This document shows, piece after piece, positions 26,750 through 34,894 of a stretch of 42,633 nucleotides of DNA (positions are counted from its first letter, which is position 1; each line of letters begins with the position of its first letter). The stretch is from NCBI GenBank assembly GCA_934202215.1, contig CAKPXR010000005.1, positions 1 through 42,633 of the forward strand, written 5' to 3'. The translations under genes were made by a program, and so were the position numbers. Below the pieces are notes generated by a model. That model did no database searches. It saw only the letters and a program-made list of their open reading frames with translations, and was not told where the DNA came from. This stretch comes from an uncultured Veillonella sp. Its GTDB lineage: Bacteria > Bacillota > Negativicutes > Veillonellales > Veillonellaceae.

Positions 26750-28045
26750 TTACCCTTTATTATACCACTCTTTTAGCTTTCTTTTATCAACTTTTGAACA
26801 TTCTGTAAGAGGTAACATAGTAATAGAGTAAACAGATTTTGGCCATTCTATGGAGGGTCTTTCTTGATGAATAGTTTCTATGATTTTACTTAATTCAGAC
26901 TTGGCCTCTAATACTATATAGACTACAAAGTCTTCTCCTCGTATATCATCGTTAATATTAATAACGGCTACTTCAGAAACACCTTGTAAGGATTGTAAAT
27001 ACTGTTCCATTTCGGGAACGGAGATTTTATATCCCCCCTTATTAATTACATCACCTTGCCGTCCAGTGAACATAAGGTACCCCTCTGAATCAATATAACC
27101 ACAATCATTAACCGTATATGTATCTGAAATACCTTCAATATGATACTTTGTAGTTACATATATAACCCCATCATCCGCTTTAATTTGGAGCGTTGGGAAT
27201 GGCCTGCCCACAGTGCCTTCTCGGTCTAGCCACTCTTTACCTGTGCAATACGTTATATAGTTAAGCTCAGAAGCACCATAATACAGAAGAAACTCCATAT
27301 TAGGACATAGCTGCTGCAACTGCTCCATCAAATGACGATCAAGCACTTGTGAGCCGCCAATAATATAGTTAATCGCACATAATTTACATTTACAATGCCT
27401 TACGAGTAATCTAAGTTTTGTAGGAAGAGCATAGATATGATCTACTTTATATCTTTCAAGCAGCTCAATCCAACGAGTAGGACGCATAGAACTGGTCGTA
27501 ACAATGGTTCCTCCTGCCCATAAAACAGCGATAACCATATTACTAACGCCAGTAAAACTAAAACTTCCTTGCAAAAAAATTTTTGTATCTTCGTTGATAT
27601 GAAAGATAGTATTTTGAATATCAAAAAACTCTCGCCAAGATTCTTCCTTTCGCCACAATGGCTTAGGGCGTCCTGTAGTACCTGATGTAAGTACACCAAA
27701 ATCAGCTGATGGTGGGACCCCTTCAGATGCTATAACGAGTACTAATTCCTCTACATAGTCTACATCCATCTCATTATGGCATACCATAGGAATGTAACAT
27801 TTATACAATGCACCTAACCATTGTACAAATTGTTCTAGAAAGGATTGACTCTGAATTAAAAGAACTTTATTTTTTACTGAGTCTTTAGCTTCAGTGAGAT
27901 TTACTATATGACTACTATCATCAATATCTATTGATAGAATGGCATCATATATATCACTATATGTATACTTTGTATCATCTATAATGAGAGCAATCTTATG
28001 AGGCTCTAATTCTTTATATTGTCGTAACCGTTCAATAATTGTCAT
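26750..28045 (-). CDS. AMP-forming acyl-CoA synthetase-like ligase (YhfT-like)
   Basis: 431 residues, shorter than typical acyl-CoA ligases (500-570). The ATP-binding loop LTSGTTGRPKP is at 119-129. YYGASELNYITYC is the A5-type motif, FTGRQGDVINKGGYKIS the A8 hinge, and the C-terminal SKVDKRKLKEW carries the A10-type lysine. It should activate a carboxylic acid as acyl-AMP and probably acyl-CoA. It starts 1 nt after the thiolase stop. The bioY-thiolase-ligase content matches the Bacillus subtilis yhfUTS operon, a BirA-regulated set of unsolved function. The acid substrate is unknown; pimelate or another biotin precursor is a guess. Confidence 0.82.
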   Translation of the reverse strand: MTIIERLRQYKELEPHKIALIIDDTKYTYSDIYDAILSIDIDDSSHIVNLTEAKDSVKNKVLLIQSQSFLEQFVQWLGALYKCYIPMVCHNEMDVDYVEELVLVIASEGVPPSADFGVLTSGTTGRPKPLWRKEESWREFFDIQNTIFHINEDTKIFLQGSFSFTGVSNMVIAVLWAGGTIVTTSSMRPTRWIELLERYKVDHIYALPTKLRLLVRHCKCKLCAINYIIGGSQVLDRHLMEQLQQLCPNMEFLLYYGASELNYITYCTGKEWLDREGTVGRPFPTLQIKADDGVIYVTTKYHIEGISDTYTVNDCGYIDSEGYLMFTGRQGDVINKGGYKISVPEMEQYLQSLQGVSEVAVININDDIRGEDFVVYIVLEAKSELSKIIETIHQERPSIEWPKSVYSITMLPLTECSKVDKRKLKEWYNKG

Positions 28046-28046
28046 T

Positions 28047-29153
28047 TTACATTCGTTCCATAATCAAAGCAGTTCCTGTACCACCTGCACCGGCAATTGT
28101 ACACAAACCATAGCGACCATTACAAGATTCTAAAGCAGCCATACAATGAAGAACTAATATAGCACCAGAACAGCCATAAGGATGTCCATACGCTAAGGCA
28201 CCACCAAATTTATTATATTTTTCTAAATGCTTAGGATAGGCCTTATTGAATATTACATCAATGATAGCAAAGGCTTCGTTCCATTCCACTACATCAATAT
28301 CATCCATCGTTAGACCAGTGCGTTTTAAAATGGCTTTAGTACTCTCAAGAGCACCTTCTGGACTAAACTGAGGATTACCTGCCCAAGGCATAATACTATG
28401 AATTCTAAAGGGACCTTTTACATTAGATAAGTATACAAAAGCCGCACCATCATGAGTTAAACAAGCATTACCTGCATTTGTAATAGAATCAGGACCTAAT
28501 AGAGGCTTCATCCGTGATAATAGTTTCTCATTCATCTTAGGCCGAATACATTCATCTACACATGCTTTGCCATTGATGGTAATAGGCATAATGTAAGATT
28601 TCAAATGCGGATTATTTAAAGCTTCAGAAGCACGCTTATGACTGCCAATAATGTAAGGATATAAATCTTCCTTTACTACATTATGCTTTTGAATCGTCCT
28701 CTCTGCCCCTTCTAACATAGCTAGAGGAGAAGAATCTTGAGGGCTAAACTGAGCAACCTTATATAGGCCTTCACGATCATCACTAGCTGCATAAATTCTA
28801 TCCGGTTGTAAAGAAGAACTTTCGATACCACCTGCAATAGCTGAATCCATAACATCTGATGCAATATGTGTGTATGCCATCTCAATGCTCATTAATGCTG
28901 ATGCGCATTGCATATCAACTGTAACAGCAGGCGTTGATACAAATAAATCAGACATTAAGCTCATTAAACGTCCAATATTTCCACCTGTACCTACTGCATT
29001 ACCACAAAAGACACCATCTACAGAATCTATTTCGTACCGTTTGATTAACTCATTAATCAACTGAGCACCCAACACCTCAGGTCTTGTATTTTTATATTGT
29101 CCATTTAGCACGCCTATAGGGCTTCGAAGCCCACCATGAATATATACCGACAT
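28047..29153 (-). CDS. Thiolase-family acetyl-CoA acyltransferase (YhfS-like)
   Basis: 368 residues, slightly shorter than the usual 390. The nucleophilic Cys83 is in VDMQCASALMS. NEAFAI, the histidine in GGALAYGHPYGCSGA and the C-terminal cysteine in LCTIAGAGGTGT complete the catalytic set. It either condenses acyl-CoA with acetyl-CoA or cleaves 3-ketoacyl-CoA. It lies between the bioY terminator-like hairpin (24 nt upstream) and the ligase gene (1-nt gap). TAGGAG is 5 nt before the ATG. Membership in the MaoC-BioY-ligase group suggests a role in acyl-chain metabolism linked to biotin; direction is not deducible. Confidence 0.87.
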   Translation of the reverse strand: MSVYIHGGLRSPIGVLNGQYKNTRPEVLGAQLINELIKRYEIDSVDGVFCGNAVGTGGNIGRLMSLMSDLFVSTPAVTVDMQCASALMSIEMAYTHIASDVMDSAIAGGIESSSLQPDRIYAASDDREGLYKVAQFSPQDSSPLAMLEGAERTIQKHNVVKEDLYPYIIGSHKRASEALNNPHLKSYIMPITINGKACVDECIRPKMNEKLLSRMKPLLGPDSITNAGNACLTHDGAAFVYLSNVKGPFRIHSIMPWAGNPQFSPEGALESTKAILKRTGLTMDDIDVVEWNEAFAIIDVIFNKAYPKHLEKYNKFGGALAYGHPYGCSGAILVLHCMAALESCNGRYGLCTIAGAGGTGTALIMERM

Positions 29154-29176
29154 ATAAGCTCCTATAAGAAAATACA

Positions 29177-29209
29177 GAAAAGAGGCATCCCCAAGGAATG
29201 CCTCTTTTC
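29177..29209 (-). terminator. Hairpin between bioY and thiolase (terminator or attenuator)
   Basis: A 12-bp perfect stem (GAAAAGAGGCAT/ATGCCTCTTTTC) with a 9-nt loop. On the minus strand the descending arm ends in TTTTC and then TGTATTTTC. Only about 23 nt separate it from the thiolase start, leaving little room for a new promoter, so partial read-through is likely. Confidence 0.7.
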
Positions 29210-29220
29210 ATTATTACATT

Positions 29221-29733
29221 CTAAATTTTAATTTTAGTTGCTAACCAAGAAGCAACGAGACATTTTACAATATCCCCAGGAATGAATGGGAACATTACTA
29301 CAGGCAATGCCGCCCAAAGTTCAGTTTTTGTTACAATCATAAAGCCTGCAACGCCAAATAGATATACTACAGGAATAGTAATTACAAGGGAACGCCATGC
29401 ATAAGACAAGAAACTTTTCTTAGGACCTTTAAATACGCTGAGTAATGTATATGCTATAGGCCAAGAGAAAATAAAACCACCTGTAGGTCCCAACAATTTA
29501 CCAAGACCTGCCGTACCACCAACGAATACAGGTAGACCAACGGCGCCTAATAAAACATATACGATAAAGACAATAAATGCATCCTTTGGTTGCAATAATA
29601 GACCTGTTAATGTAGCCACCAAAGTCAATGCAGTTACCATCGCCGGACTAAATGGCAATGGGAAAGAAATATATGCAGAAATACATAATAAAGCTGTTAA
29701 TAAAGCCATTTTTGTTAAACGTCTTGCTTCCAT
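29221..29733 (-). CDS. bioY: Biotin transporter BioY
   Basis: 170 residues, about six hydrophobic segments. It has the family's features: ALLTALLCISAYISFPLPFSP at the N-terminus, YVLLGAVGLPVFVGGTAGLGKLLGPTGGF and the terminal helix with FIPGDIVKCLVASWLA. BioY is the S component of ECF biotin transporters and can also act without a dedicated ATPase. It lies 8 nt after the MaoC-like gene and shares its promoter and putative BirA operator. Confidence 0.93.
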   Translation of the reverse strand: MEARRLTKMALLTALLCISAYISFPLPFSPAMVTALTLVATLTGLLLQPKDAFIVFIVYVLLGAVGLPVFVGGTAGLGKLLGPTGGFIFSWPIAYTLLSVFKGPKKSFLSYAWRSLVITIPVVYLFGVAGFMIVTKTELWAALPVVMFPFIPGDIVKCLVASWLATKIKI

Positions 29734-29741
29734 AATTACCC

Positions 29742-30308
29742 CTAACTAATACATCTTTGTTTCAAAGATGACAAATCTTCATTTTCACCAAAAAAAGTAG
29801 CCGAAAAAGCCAATGTATCGCCTACATATCCTTCTACTTGATCATCTTCAGAAATTTCTACTAAAGTAACCTTATCATCTGCAATGACAGGTGCATGAAA
29901 ATAAATAGCCATCTGCTGCGCAGATTTACTAATATTCCAATAATTCCATAAATTTTCTAAAATCATACAACCAGGCACTACATAAGGCGCTTCACGATGA
30001 ATTTCATTGTTATCATTAATATCATTTACAAATCGTAAGATATCATCCCTAGAGAAAGATATAGTTCGGTCATTTTCCTCTTCATGAATTGTAGAACGAA
30101 TGCGAAATTTTCTCGGCACCGGTCGTAAATCAACAATCAAAAAACCCGATTTATCTAGAATACCAATTGTAGTAGTTTTAGCAACTTGATACAGAATACC
30201 ACTGATAGATTGATCACTACCCGAAGCGTCATAATGCATATGCTTAATAACACTATGTCCTGGTAGTCCAAAATCATTATTACATAATGTTTTAAAAAGC
30301 GATCTCAT
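29742..30308 (-). CDS. MaoC-like hotdog-fold protein (putative (R)-hydratase/dehydratase)
   Basis: 188 residues. I recognise no close relative by name. Residues 84-105 read ISFSRDDILRFVNDIND then NNEIH, closely following the R-hydratase pattern (fs..Di..Fa...gD.NpiH), with Asp99 and His104 in the catalytic places. QQMAIYFHAPVIADDKVTLVE (131-151) is the expected later hotdog strand pair. The first 75 residues may be a degenerate first hotdog repeat. It could hydrate or dehydrate an acyl thioester in the same pathway as the thiolase and ligase. It is the first gene of the group. AAAGGA precedes the ATG by 10 nt. Confidence 0.6.
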   Translation of the reverse strand: MRSLFKTLCNNDFGLPGHSVIKHMHYDASGSDQSISGILYQVAKTTTIGILDKSGFLIVDLRPVPRKFRIRSTIHEEENDRTISFSRDDILRFVNDINDNNEIHREAPYVVPGCMILENLWNYWNISKSAQQMAIYFHAPVIADDKVTLVEISEDDQVEGYVGDTLAFSATFFGENEDLSSLKQRCIS

Positions 30309-30341
30309 ATAATCATATTCCTTTATTTATTCAATAAATTG

Positions 30342-30370
30342 ATTATAATCAACATCATCTCATTCGTCAA
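30342..30370 (-). promoter_or_regulatory. Strong sigma-A-type promoter of the MaoC-bioY group
   Basis: Minus-strand TTGACG (30365-30370) and TATAAT (30342-30347) are separated by exactly 17 nt. The start codon is 33 nt beyond the -10 box. This is the best consensus promoter in the window. Confidence 0.8.
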
Positions 30371-30397
30371 CAAAAGTCATTATCCATTTGTTAACAA
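30364..30397 (-). promoter_or_regulatory. Putative BirA operator overlapping the -35 box
   Basis: On the minus strand TTGTTAAC, an 18-nt spacer and GTTGACGA form two half-sites of the BirA type (TTGTTAAC...GTTAACAA). The first half is perfect and the second matches 6 of 8. The geometry equals that of the E. coli bio operator as I recall it. The second half-site contains the -35 hexamer, so biotin-bound repressor would block RNA polymerase. The adjacent bioY makes biotin control likely. Confidence 0.6.
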
Positions 30398-30442
30398 ATA
30401 TAAAATAACATATCTATATTAGCTAAATGTACTACCAAAAGA

Positions 30443-30472
30443 AAAGAACCCATGATATATCATAGGTTCTTT
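30443..30472 (-). terminator. Terminator after galU
   Basis: Arms AAAGAACC...ATGAT and ATCAT...GGTTCTTT form a stem of about 13 bp with one G-U pair on the minus-strand transcript. TTCTTTTGG follows. It lies 26 nt beyond the galU stop. Confidence 0.75.
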
Positions 30473-30497
30473 CATAAGGTTAAATCTTATAGATTTG

Positions 30498-31361
30498 TTA
30501 TTTAAGATCTAGCTCTTTTAAGTATGCCTTGAAGCTTTCACCTAATTCTTCATTGCGCAATGCATATTCAACAGTAGCTTTTAAGTAACCTAGTTTATCA
30601 CCTGTATCGTAACGAATGCCTTCATAGGCCAATGCATACGTGTCAGTTTTAGATGCTGCTAATGCATCAGTCAATTGAACCTCATTACCTACGCCAGGTT
30701 TTGTATTTTCCAAAATATTGAAAATATCTGGTGTTAAAATATAACGACCTAATACAGCAAGTCGAGATGGTGCATCTTCTTTTTTTGGTTTTTCCACCAA
30801 ATTATGAACGCGATATAAATTATCCGCTAATGCTTCACCGGATACAATGCCATAAGAGCTAACTTTATCCTCTGGTACAAATTGAGCCCCTAAGATAATG
30901 CCAGGATGTTTATCATAACACTCAATTAACTGCTTTAAGCATGGGTTTTCAGGATTATACACAATATCGTCGCCAAGTAACACTGCAAATGGTTCATCAC
31001 CAATAAAAGCTTTTGCGCATAGTACAGCATCACCAAGACCACGTGGAGCTTTTTGACGAATGAAGTGAACCTTAATATCCGCTAAATCCTTAATCATAGC
31101 CAACTGTTTATTTTTACCTTGGCTTTGTAAAAGCAATTCTAGTTCAACACTGCTATCGAAATGATCTTCAATAGCACGTTTATTACGACCTGTAATGATA
31201 AGGATTTCTTCAATACCAGAATCTAATGCTTCTTTCACAATATATTGGATAGCTGGTGTATCCACGATAGGAAGCATTTCCTTTGGTTGTGCTTTAGTAG
31301 CTGGTAAGAACCGTGTACCAAAGCCAGCTGCTGGAATAACGGCTTTTCTAATACGTTGCAT
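30498..31361 (-). CDS. galU: UTP-glucose-1-phosphate uridylyltransferase GalU
   Basis: 287 residues. The nucleotidyltransferase loop is AGFGTRFLPATKAQPKEMLP (12-31), followed by VLLGDDIVYN and NLVEKPKKEDAPS, in the order found in GalU. It makes UDP-glucose, the precursor for GalE and for much of the surface glycan made by the 1-11 kb locus. Its AGGAG site overlaps the stop codon of the LptD-like gene, so the two are translated together. A terminator follows. Confidence 0.94.
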   Translation of the reverse strand: MQRIRKAVIPAAGFGTRFLPATKAQPKEMLPIVDTPAIQYIVKEALDSGIEEILIITGRNKRAIEDHFDSSVELELLLQSQGKNKQLAMIKDLADIKVHFIRQKAPRGLGDAVLCAKAFIGDEPFAVLLGDDIVYNPENPCLKQLIECYDKHPGIILGAQFVPEDKVSSYGIVSGEALADNLYRVHNLVEKPKKEDAPSRLAVLGRYILTPDIFNILENTKPGVGNEVQLTDALAASKTDTYALAYEGIRYDTGDKLGYLKATVEYALRNEELGESFKAYLKELDLK

Positions 31362-31374
31362 AGTTATCTCCTAA

Positions 31375-32928
31375 TTAAAAGTCTTTGCCAACAAATTTGA
31401 TTTTCCATTGATCATTGTCACTTCTATGTGCATCCTTATAAGTTAAGTATAGATCAAAAGAGTGTAAGTCACGATGCCATGTATAATATACAGAGTCTAT
31501 TTGACCACTCATCATATTTGTTTTCACACTGACAGAAACATCATCCAAGCGAGTTAATTTATAAGAACCACCATAAATGAGCTCCTTAGGAAGCTCTGTC
31601 GTATCGAATCGATATGGAGAGTTATTATATGAAATATTACGTTGATTATAACTAACCCATACATTAGCACGATTGCCAACCTTGGAACGGAATCGAGCCC
31701 CCCAGTAAGGCATACTACGGATCGTATCATTATAACCATAATAGTCTCGTTGATAACCACCTAAGAAGCGTAAATTAGCATTTTTACCAAGTTTAATTGG
31801 ATCGTGAGATACTTCTGCATAGTATTCATTATGCGTACCTTTTACAGAACCTTCTTTCCAATAACCAGCATTGACACCACCACGCACTGTAACTGGTGAT
31901 TTCCCTACATGATATGTATGTGTATCTAGGCGAACCTCACCAATTTTCTCTACCCATACAGTTTCATCATTATACTCATTAGATTCTTTACTATATCCAA
32001 TTGAAGCTGTAGCCCAAGGTAAATAATGACGATACCCAATTTGCGGTTTAAATCCATTTTTAACGTACCAACGATAGTCAATGTACGCTTCACCATGTTT
32101 ACCGATTGGATACTCAGTACTACCATGTAAACCAAACCCATCATCACTACTATAAGTTGGCTTAGGCACTAATGAGAAAATACTAAACTTGCCTTCCTTA
32201 TCATGACGAAGAGAGGTTGTATAAGATGGTAAAGATAAAAGTTTAAAGTTCTTAATATAGAAAGATGGTTTCTTAATAACTACTTTATCCCCAGGATATA
32301 CCTGAATATCCTGCCCTTCTACACGATAATCAGGTGTATGTTTAAAGGCCATCGCATGTTTAGTTGTAAGCATGCCTTTTTCCATATGACCAGTTTCACC
32401 ATCAAAAGTAGCATTTTGACCTTTTACATAATAAGGATCATTCCACCCAAAAGCTTGGTCAGCAGTAAAGTGATGATCACTAGTACGATAGGTCATGTTT
32501 TGCCCTGTAATATCCTTAGTTTTACCACCATTTTCTAAATAGCGATATCCGCCAACAGTACGGTATTCTGTAGTTTTGGTATTGCCTTCAATGCGTGGGG
32601 CCATCAAAGTTTGATTGCCTTGAGTCACAACGACATTACCTTGAGCATATACATCACCAGTGGACCCAGTATAGGACATTTTATCTGCATCAATACGAGT
32701 CGGCAATTGTTCTGAAGGTTGATCAGACTTCGCCTTTTCACCACGACGTACAACACGGATATTACTATTTTCAGGTGTAGATGCTTTAGAGATTTCTCCA
32801 AGATAGGATTGATCAACGCTATCCAATTGATCTTGATATACCGTGGTTGACTCTGTAGCGGCCCATACTGGTTGTGCTAAACAAAAAACACATGCCGCTG
32901 CCAGCCATTGTACTTTACGTTTCCTCAT
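31375..32928 (-). CDS. LptD/OstA-like outer-membrane LPS-assembly protein (short form)
   Basis: 517 residues against about 780 in E. coli LptD. A signal peptide ends near residue 23 (AQPVWA). An OstA/LptA-like beta-jellyroll follows at about 77-200 (RIDADKMSYTGSTGDVYAQGNV, PRIEGNTKTTEYRTVGG). The rest alternates aromatic and polar residues in the manner of a beta-barrel and ends in the aromatic KIKFVGKDF, a plausible BAM signal. It should insert lipopolysaccharide into the outer membrane or be a related barrel. No LptD cysteines for disulfide pairing are seen in the mature part. It stands between a repeat protein and galU in one transcription unit. Confidence 0.75.
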   Translation of the reverse strand: MRKRKVQWLAAACVFCLAQPVWAATESTTVYQDQLDSVDQSYLGEISKASTPENSNIRVVRRGEKAKSDQPSEQLPTRIDADKMSYTGSTGDVYAQGNVVVTQGNQTLMAPRIEGNTKTTEYRTVGGYRYLENGGKTKDITGQNMTYRTSDHHFTADQAFGWNDPYYVKGQNATFDGETGHMEKGMLTTKHAMAFKHTPDYRVEGQDIQVYPGDKVVIKKPSFYIKNFKLLSLPSYTTSLRHDKEGKFSIFSLVPKPTYSSDDGFGLHGSTEYPIGKHGEAYIDYRWYVKNGFKPQIGYRHYLPWATASIGYSKESNEYNDETVWVEKIGEVRLDTHTYHVGKSPVTVRGGVNAGYWKEGSVKGTHNEYYAEVSHDPIKLGKNANLRFLGGYQRDYYGYNDTIRSMPYWGARFRSKVGNRANVWVSYNQRNISYNNSPYRFDTTELPKELIYGGSYKLTRLDDVSVSVKTNMMSGQIDSVYYTWHRDLHSFDLYLTYKDAHRSDNDQWKIKFVGKDF

Positions 32929-32965
32929 GGTTACTAGAACTCCTCTTGCTATAAGAATTTGTTAA

Positions 32966-34084
32966 TTATTGATTACGTTTTACAACTACGATAGGCTGAG
33001 AAACATTTTCTACTGGTTCATCTGGTTCTTCTACTGCAGTTGGTTCCTCTGTTGTTGTTGCATTCTCATCAACAGTCGCTTCATTATTGTCTACAGTTTC
33101 TTCAGTTTCATCGGCTGAAGTTGGAACTGTTACTGCATCTGCCAATTCATCACTACTATGTGCTAAACCATCACCACCAATAACAAGACCTTGAATTGTT
33201 ACAGAATCTTGAGGTTGTACATAAATAGTTGCACCAGCAGGGTACTCAATATTTTTTCCCTTAACAAAAGCACCGCCTACTAAGCCTACAGGACCAAGTA
33301 AAACTGCACCAGCTACAGAAGCACCAGCGGCTTTAACTTCATTGCGAGTTTTATCCTTAGCTTCTTTACCTTGTACCGCAGTAAACTGAGTGCCATCGAT
33401 AGCAGGAATTGTATCAAATGTGATATCTAGTGCACCATTACGGCCAAAAGAACGTGCTTTTTTCAAAGATGTAATCGTACCAGATCCTACTGTACCTGCA
33501 GGAACTAACAACACATTGCCATCCATTACATTTTCTGCTACTGTGAAAGGAACTGTATCACCTTCATGGCTAGTTTTAGAAGAAACGGCTTCATTCAAGG
33601 TAACTTTGAATACTTTGTTACCAGCTAATGTACCAACTTGGTTAGTAAGTGTTACATTGCTACCATACACTTTTGTTTTCAAAGAAATGATACGTTTCTG
33701 TAAAGAGCCACTACCAATACGTCCATTAACGCTACGCTCCATCTTTTCTACACGATCCACTAGAGAGCCTGCATTAATGCTATTTTGATATGTATATTCC
33801 AATGCATCCATTTCTTCGCGCAAAGAAATATTTGTACCACTACCTTCTACAGAGTCATAGAGAGAATCAACACGTTTACTCAATGTAGCGGAGTTACCAT
33901 TAAAACCAGTACCATACACGGTTTCATCAAGTTGATTAATGCGGTCCACTACAGCACCATCTTGTACTGCGCCATATACAGTAGTTTCCAAAACATTTGT
34001 CTTCTCTGTAACTGTGCCAGGAGCAGCAAATGCAGTGCCTGAAATCAAGGATGCCATTAAAAGTGTAAGTACTTGCTTCTTCAT
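32966..34084 (-). CDS. Secreted repeat protein of unknown function
   Basis: 372 residues. A signal peptide ends near residue 20 (GTAFA/A). Residues 25-155 hold six to seven copies of a degenerate repeat of about 20 residues, roughly SLxxRVxxLexxVyGxxxxG (for example DRINQLDETVYG, KRVDSLYDSVEG, DRVEKMERSVNG, KRIISLKTKVYG). A beta-rich domain follows (about 157-250), then a glycine-zipper-like stretch (GASVAGAVLLGPVGLVGGAF) that may enter a membrane, then an acidic Glu/Thr/Val-rich tail from about 310. I know no family for it. It is 37 nt upstream of the lptD-like gene, suggesting an envelope role. The ATG at 34084 has GGAGGA 5 nt before it; the GTG four codons upstream overlaps that site. Confidence 0.75.
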   Translation of the reverse strand: MKKQVLTLLMASLISGTAFAAPGTVTEKTNVLETTVYGAVQDGAVVDRINQLDETVYGTGFNGNSATLSKRVDSLYDSVEGSGTNISLREEMDALEYTYQNSINAGSLVDRVEKMERSVNGRIGSGSLQKRIISLKTKVYGSNVTLTNQVGTLAGNKVFKVTLNEAVSSKTSHEGDTVPFTVAENVMDGNVLLVPAGTVGSGTITSLKKARSFGRNGALDITFDTIPAIDGTQFTAVQGKEAKDKTRNEVKAAGASVAGAVLLGPVGLVGGAFVKGKNIEYPAGATIYVQPQDSVTIQGLVIGGDGLAHSSDELADAVTVPTSADETEETVDNNEATVDENATTTEEPTAVEEPDEPVENVSQPIVVVKRNQ

Positions 34085-34128
34085 AAATTCCTCCACAACG
34101 TATCTAATGTATAACTGTTATACAAACA

Positions 34129-34160
34129 GAATAAGCACGGGCCTAAGACCGTGCTTATTC
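34129..34160 (-). terminator. Terminator after the 148-residue secreted protein gene
   Basis: A perfect 12-bp stem (GAATAAGCACGG/CCGTGCTTATTC) with an 8-nt loop lies 33 nt beyond the stop codon. The T tract on the minus strand is short (TGTTTGT), so termination may be incomplete. Confidence 0.7.
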
Positions 34161-34193
34161 CCTGAGTCTACTATTTTATATGCTCAGTGGCCA

Positions 34194-34640
34194 TTAAATT
34201 TTCAAATCGATAATAGCAGATACACCAACGCCTTGAACACGAGATGCACCAATTGGATTTGTGCTATCAACAGGTACTAAACCTTTAACACGAACCATGC
34301 CATTAAAGCTACCTTCTACTTGGGCAACGGCTTTAACTTGTTCAATGCTAGATGCAGGACCAGTAACTTGAGCAGCACCGATATAACCTTTTGTACCGAT
34401 ACTGATGATAGGTACAACTTTAGTTGTATATTCTGTGCTTAAGTTATTTTGTTTCAATAATTTATTCAAAAAAGAGTCAATTTGTGGACCGAATTTGTTA
34501 ATAACAATACCGATACCACCAATTTTAGCTGCACCACCAAGAATACTGCTAAGGCCACCAGCTTGTGTAGTCAAGATGCCACCAAATGCAGTTGTAGTTA
34601 AACAAATCCCTAGAACAGCTGTAATAATCTTCTTTTTCAT
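34194..34640 (-). CDS. Small secreted protein of unknown function
   Basis: 148 residues. A signal peptide (MKKKIITAVLGICLTTTAFG) probably ends near residue 26. A glycine-rich stretch (GGLSSILGGAAKIGGIGIV) and a short helix (QIDSFLNKLLKQNN) follow, then two beta-rich segments (GYIGAAQVTGP and GMVRVKGLVPVDS). No catalytic motif is visible and I do not recognise the family. It stands alone between two hairpins; its leader shares a 32-nt bipartite motif with hypC. A GGAGG site precedes the ATG. Confidence 0.7.
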   Translation of the reverse strand: MKKKIITAVLGICLTTTAFGGILTTQAGGLSSILGGAAKIGGIGIVINKFGPQIDSFLNKLLKQNNLSTEYTTKVVPIISIGTKGYIGAAQVTGPASSIEQVKAVAQVEGSFNGMVRVKGLVPVDSTNPIGASRVQGVGVSAIIDLKI

Positions 34641-34668
34641 AATAAGCCTCCTATAGATACTTATATTT

Positions 34669-34700
34669 TAACAAATTCTATACATAGATTCTAGTGAAAG
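34669..34700 (-). promoter_or_regulatory. Bipartite leader motif, copy 1
   Basis: On the minus strand CTTTCA, 12 nt, then TATAGAATTTGTTA, ending 28 nt before the start codon. The same two blocks with the same 12-nt spacing occur before hypC (37259-37290). TAGAAT may act as a -10 box; no good -35 box is present here. Confidence 0.4.
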
Positions 34701-34894
34701 TATAAGAACTTACACATAAAGATATTAGCATTGTATAAAAGTCTGATGAATAACCAATGAATTTTACACAACTTAATTTAACGCTACCATCGCAAAGAAT
34801 TAGTGTCAATATCTAGTCTAACTCATACTCTATAGGGATAAATTAGTTCTTATCTTTACATATCCTTAAGACTTAAAGAAACTAAATTATATGA

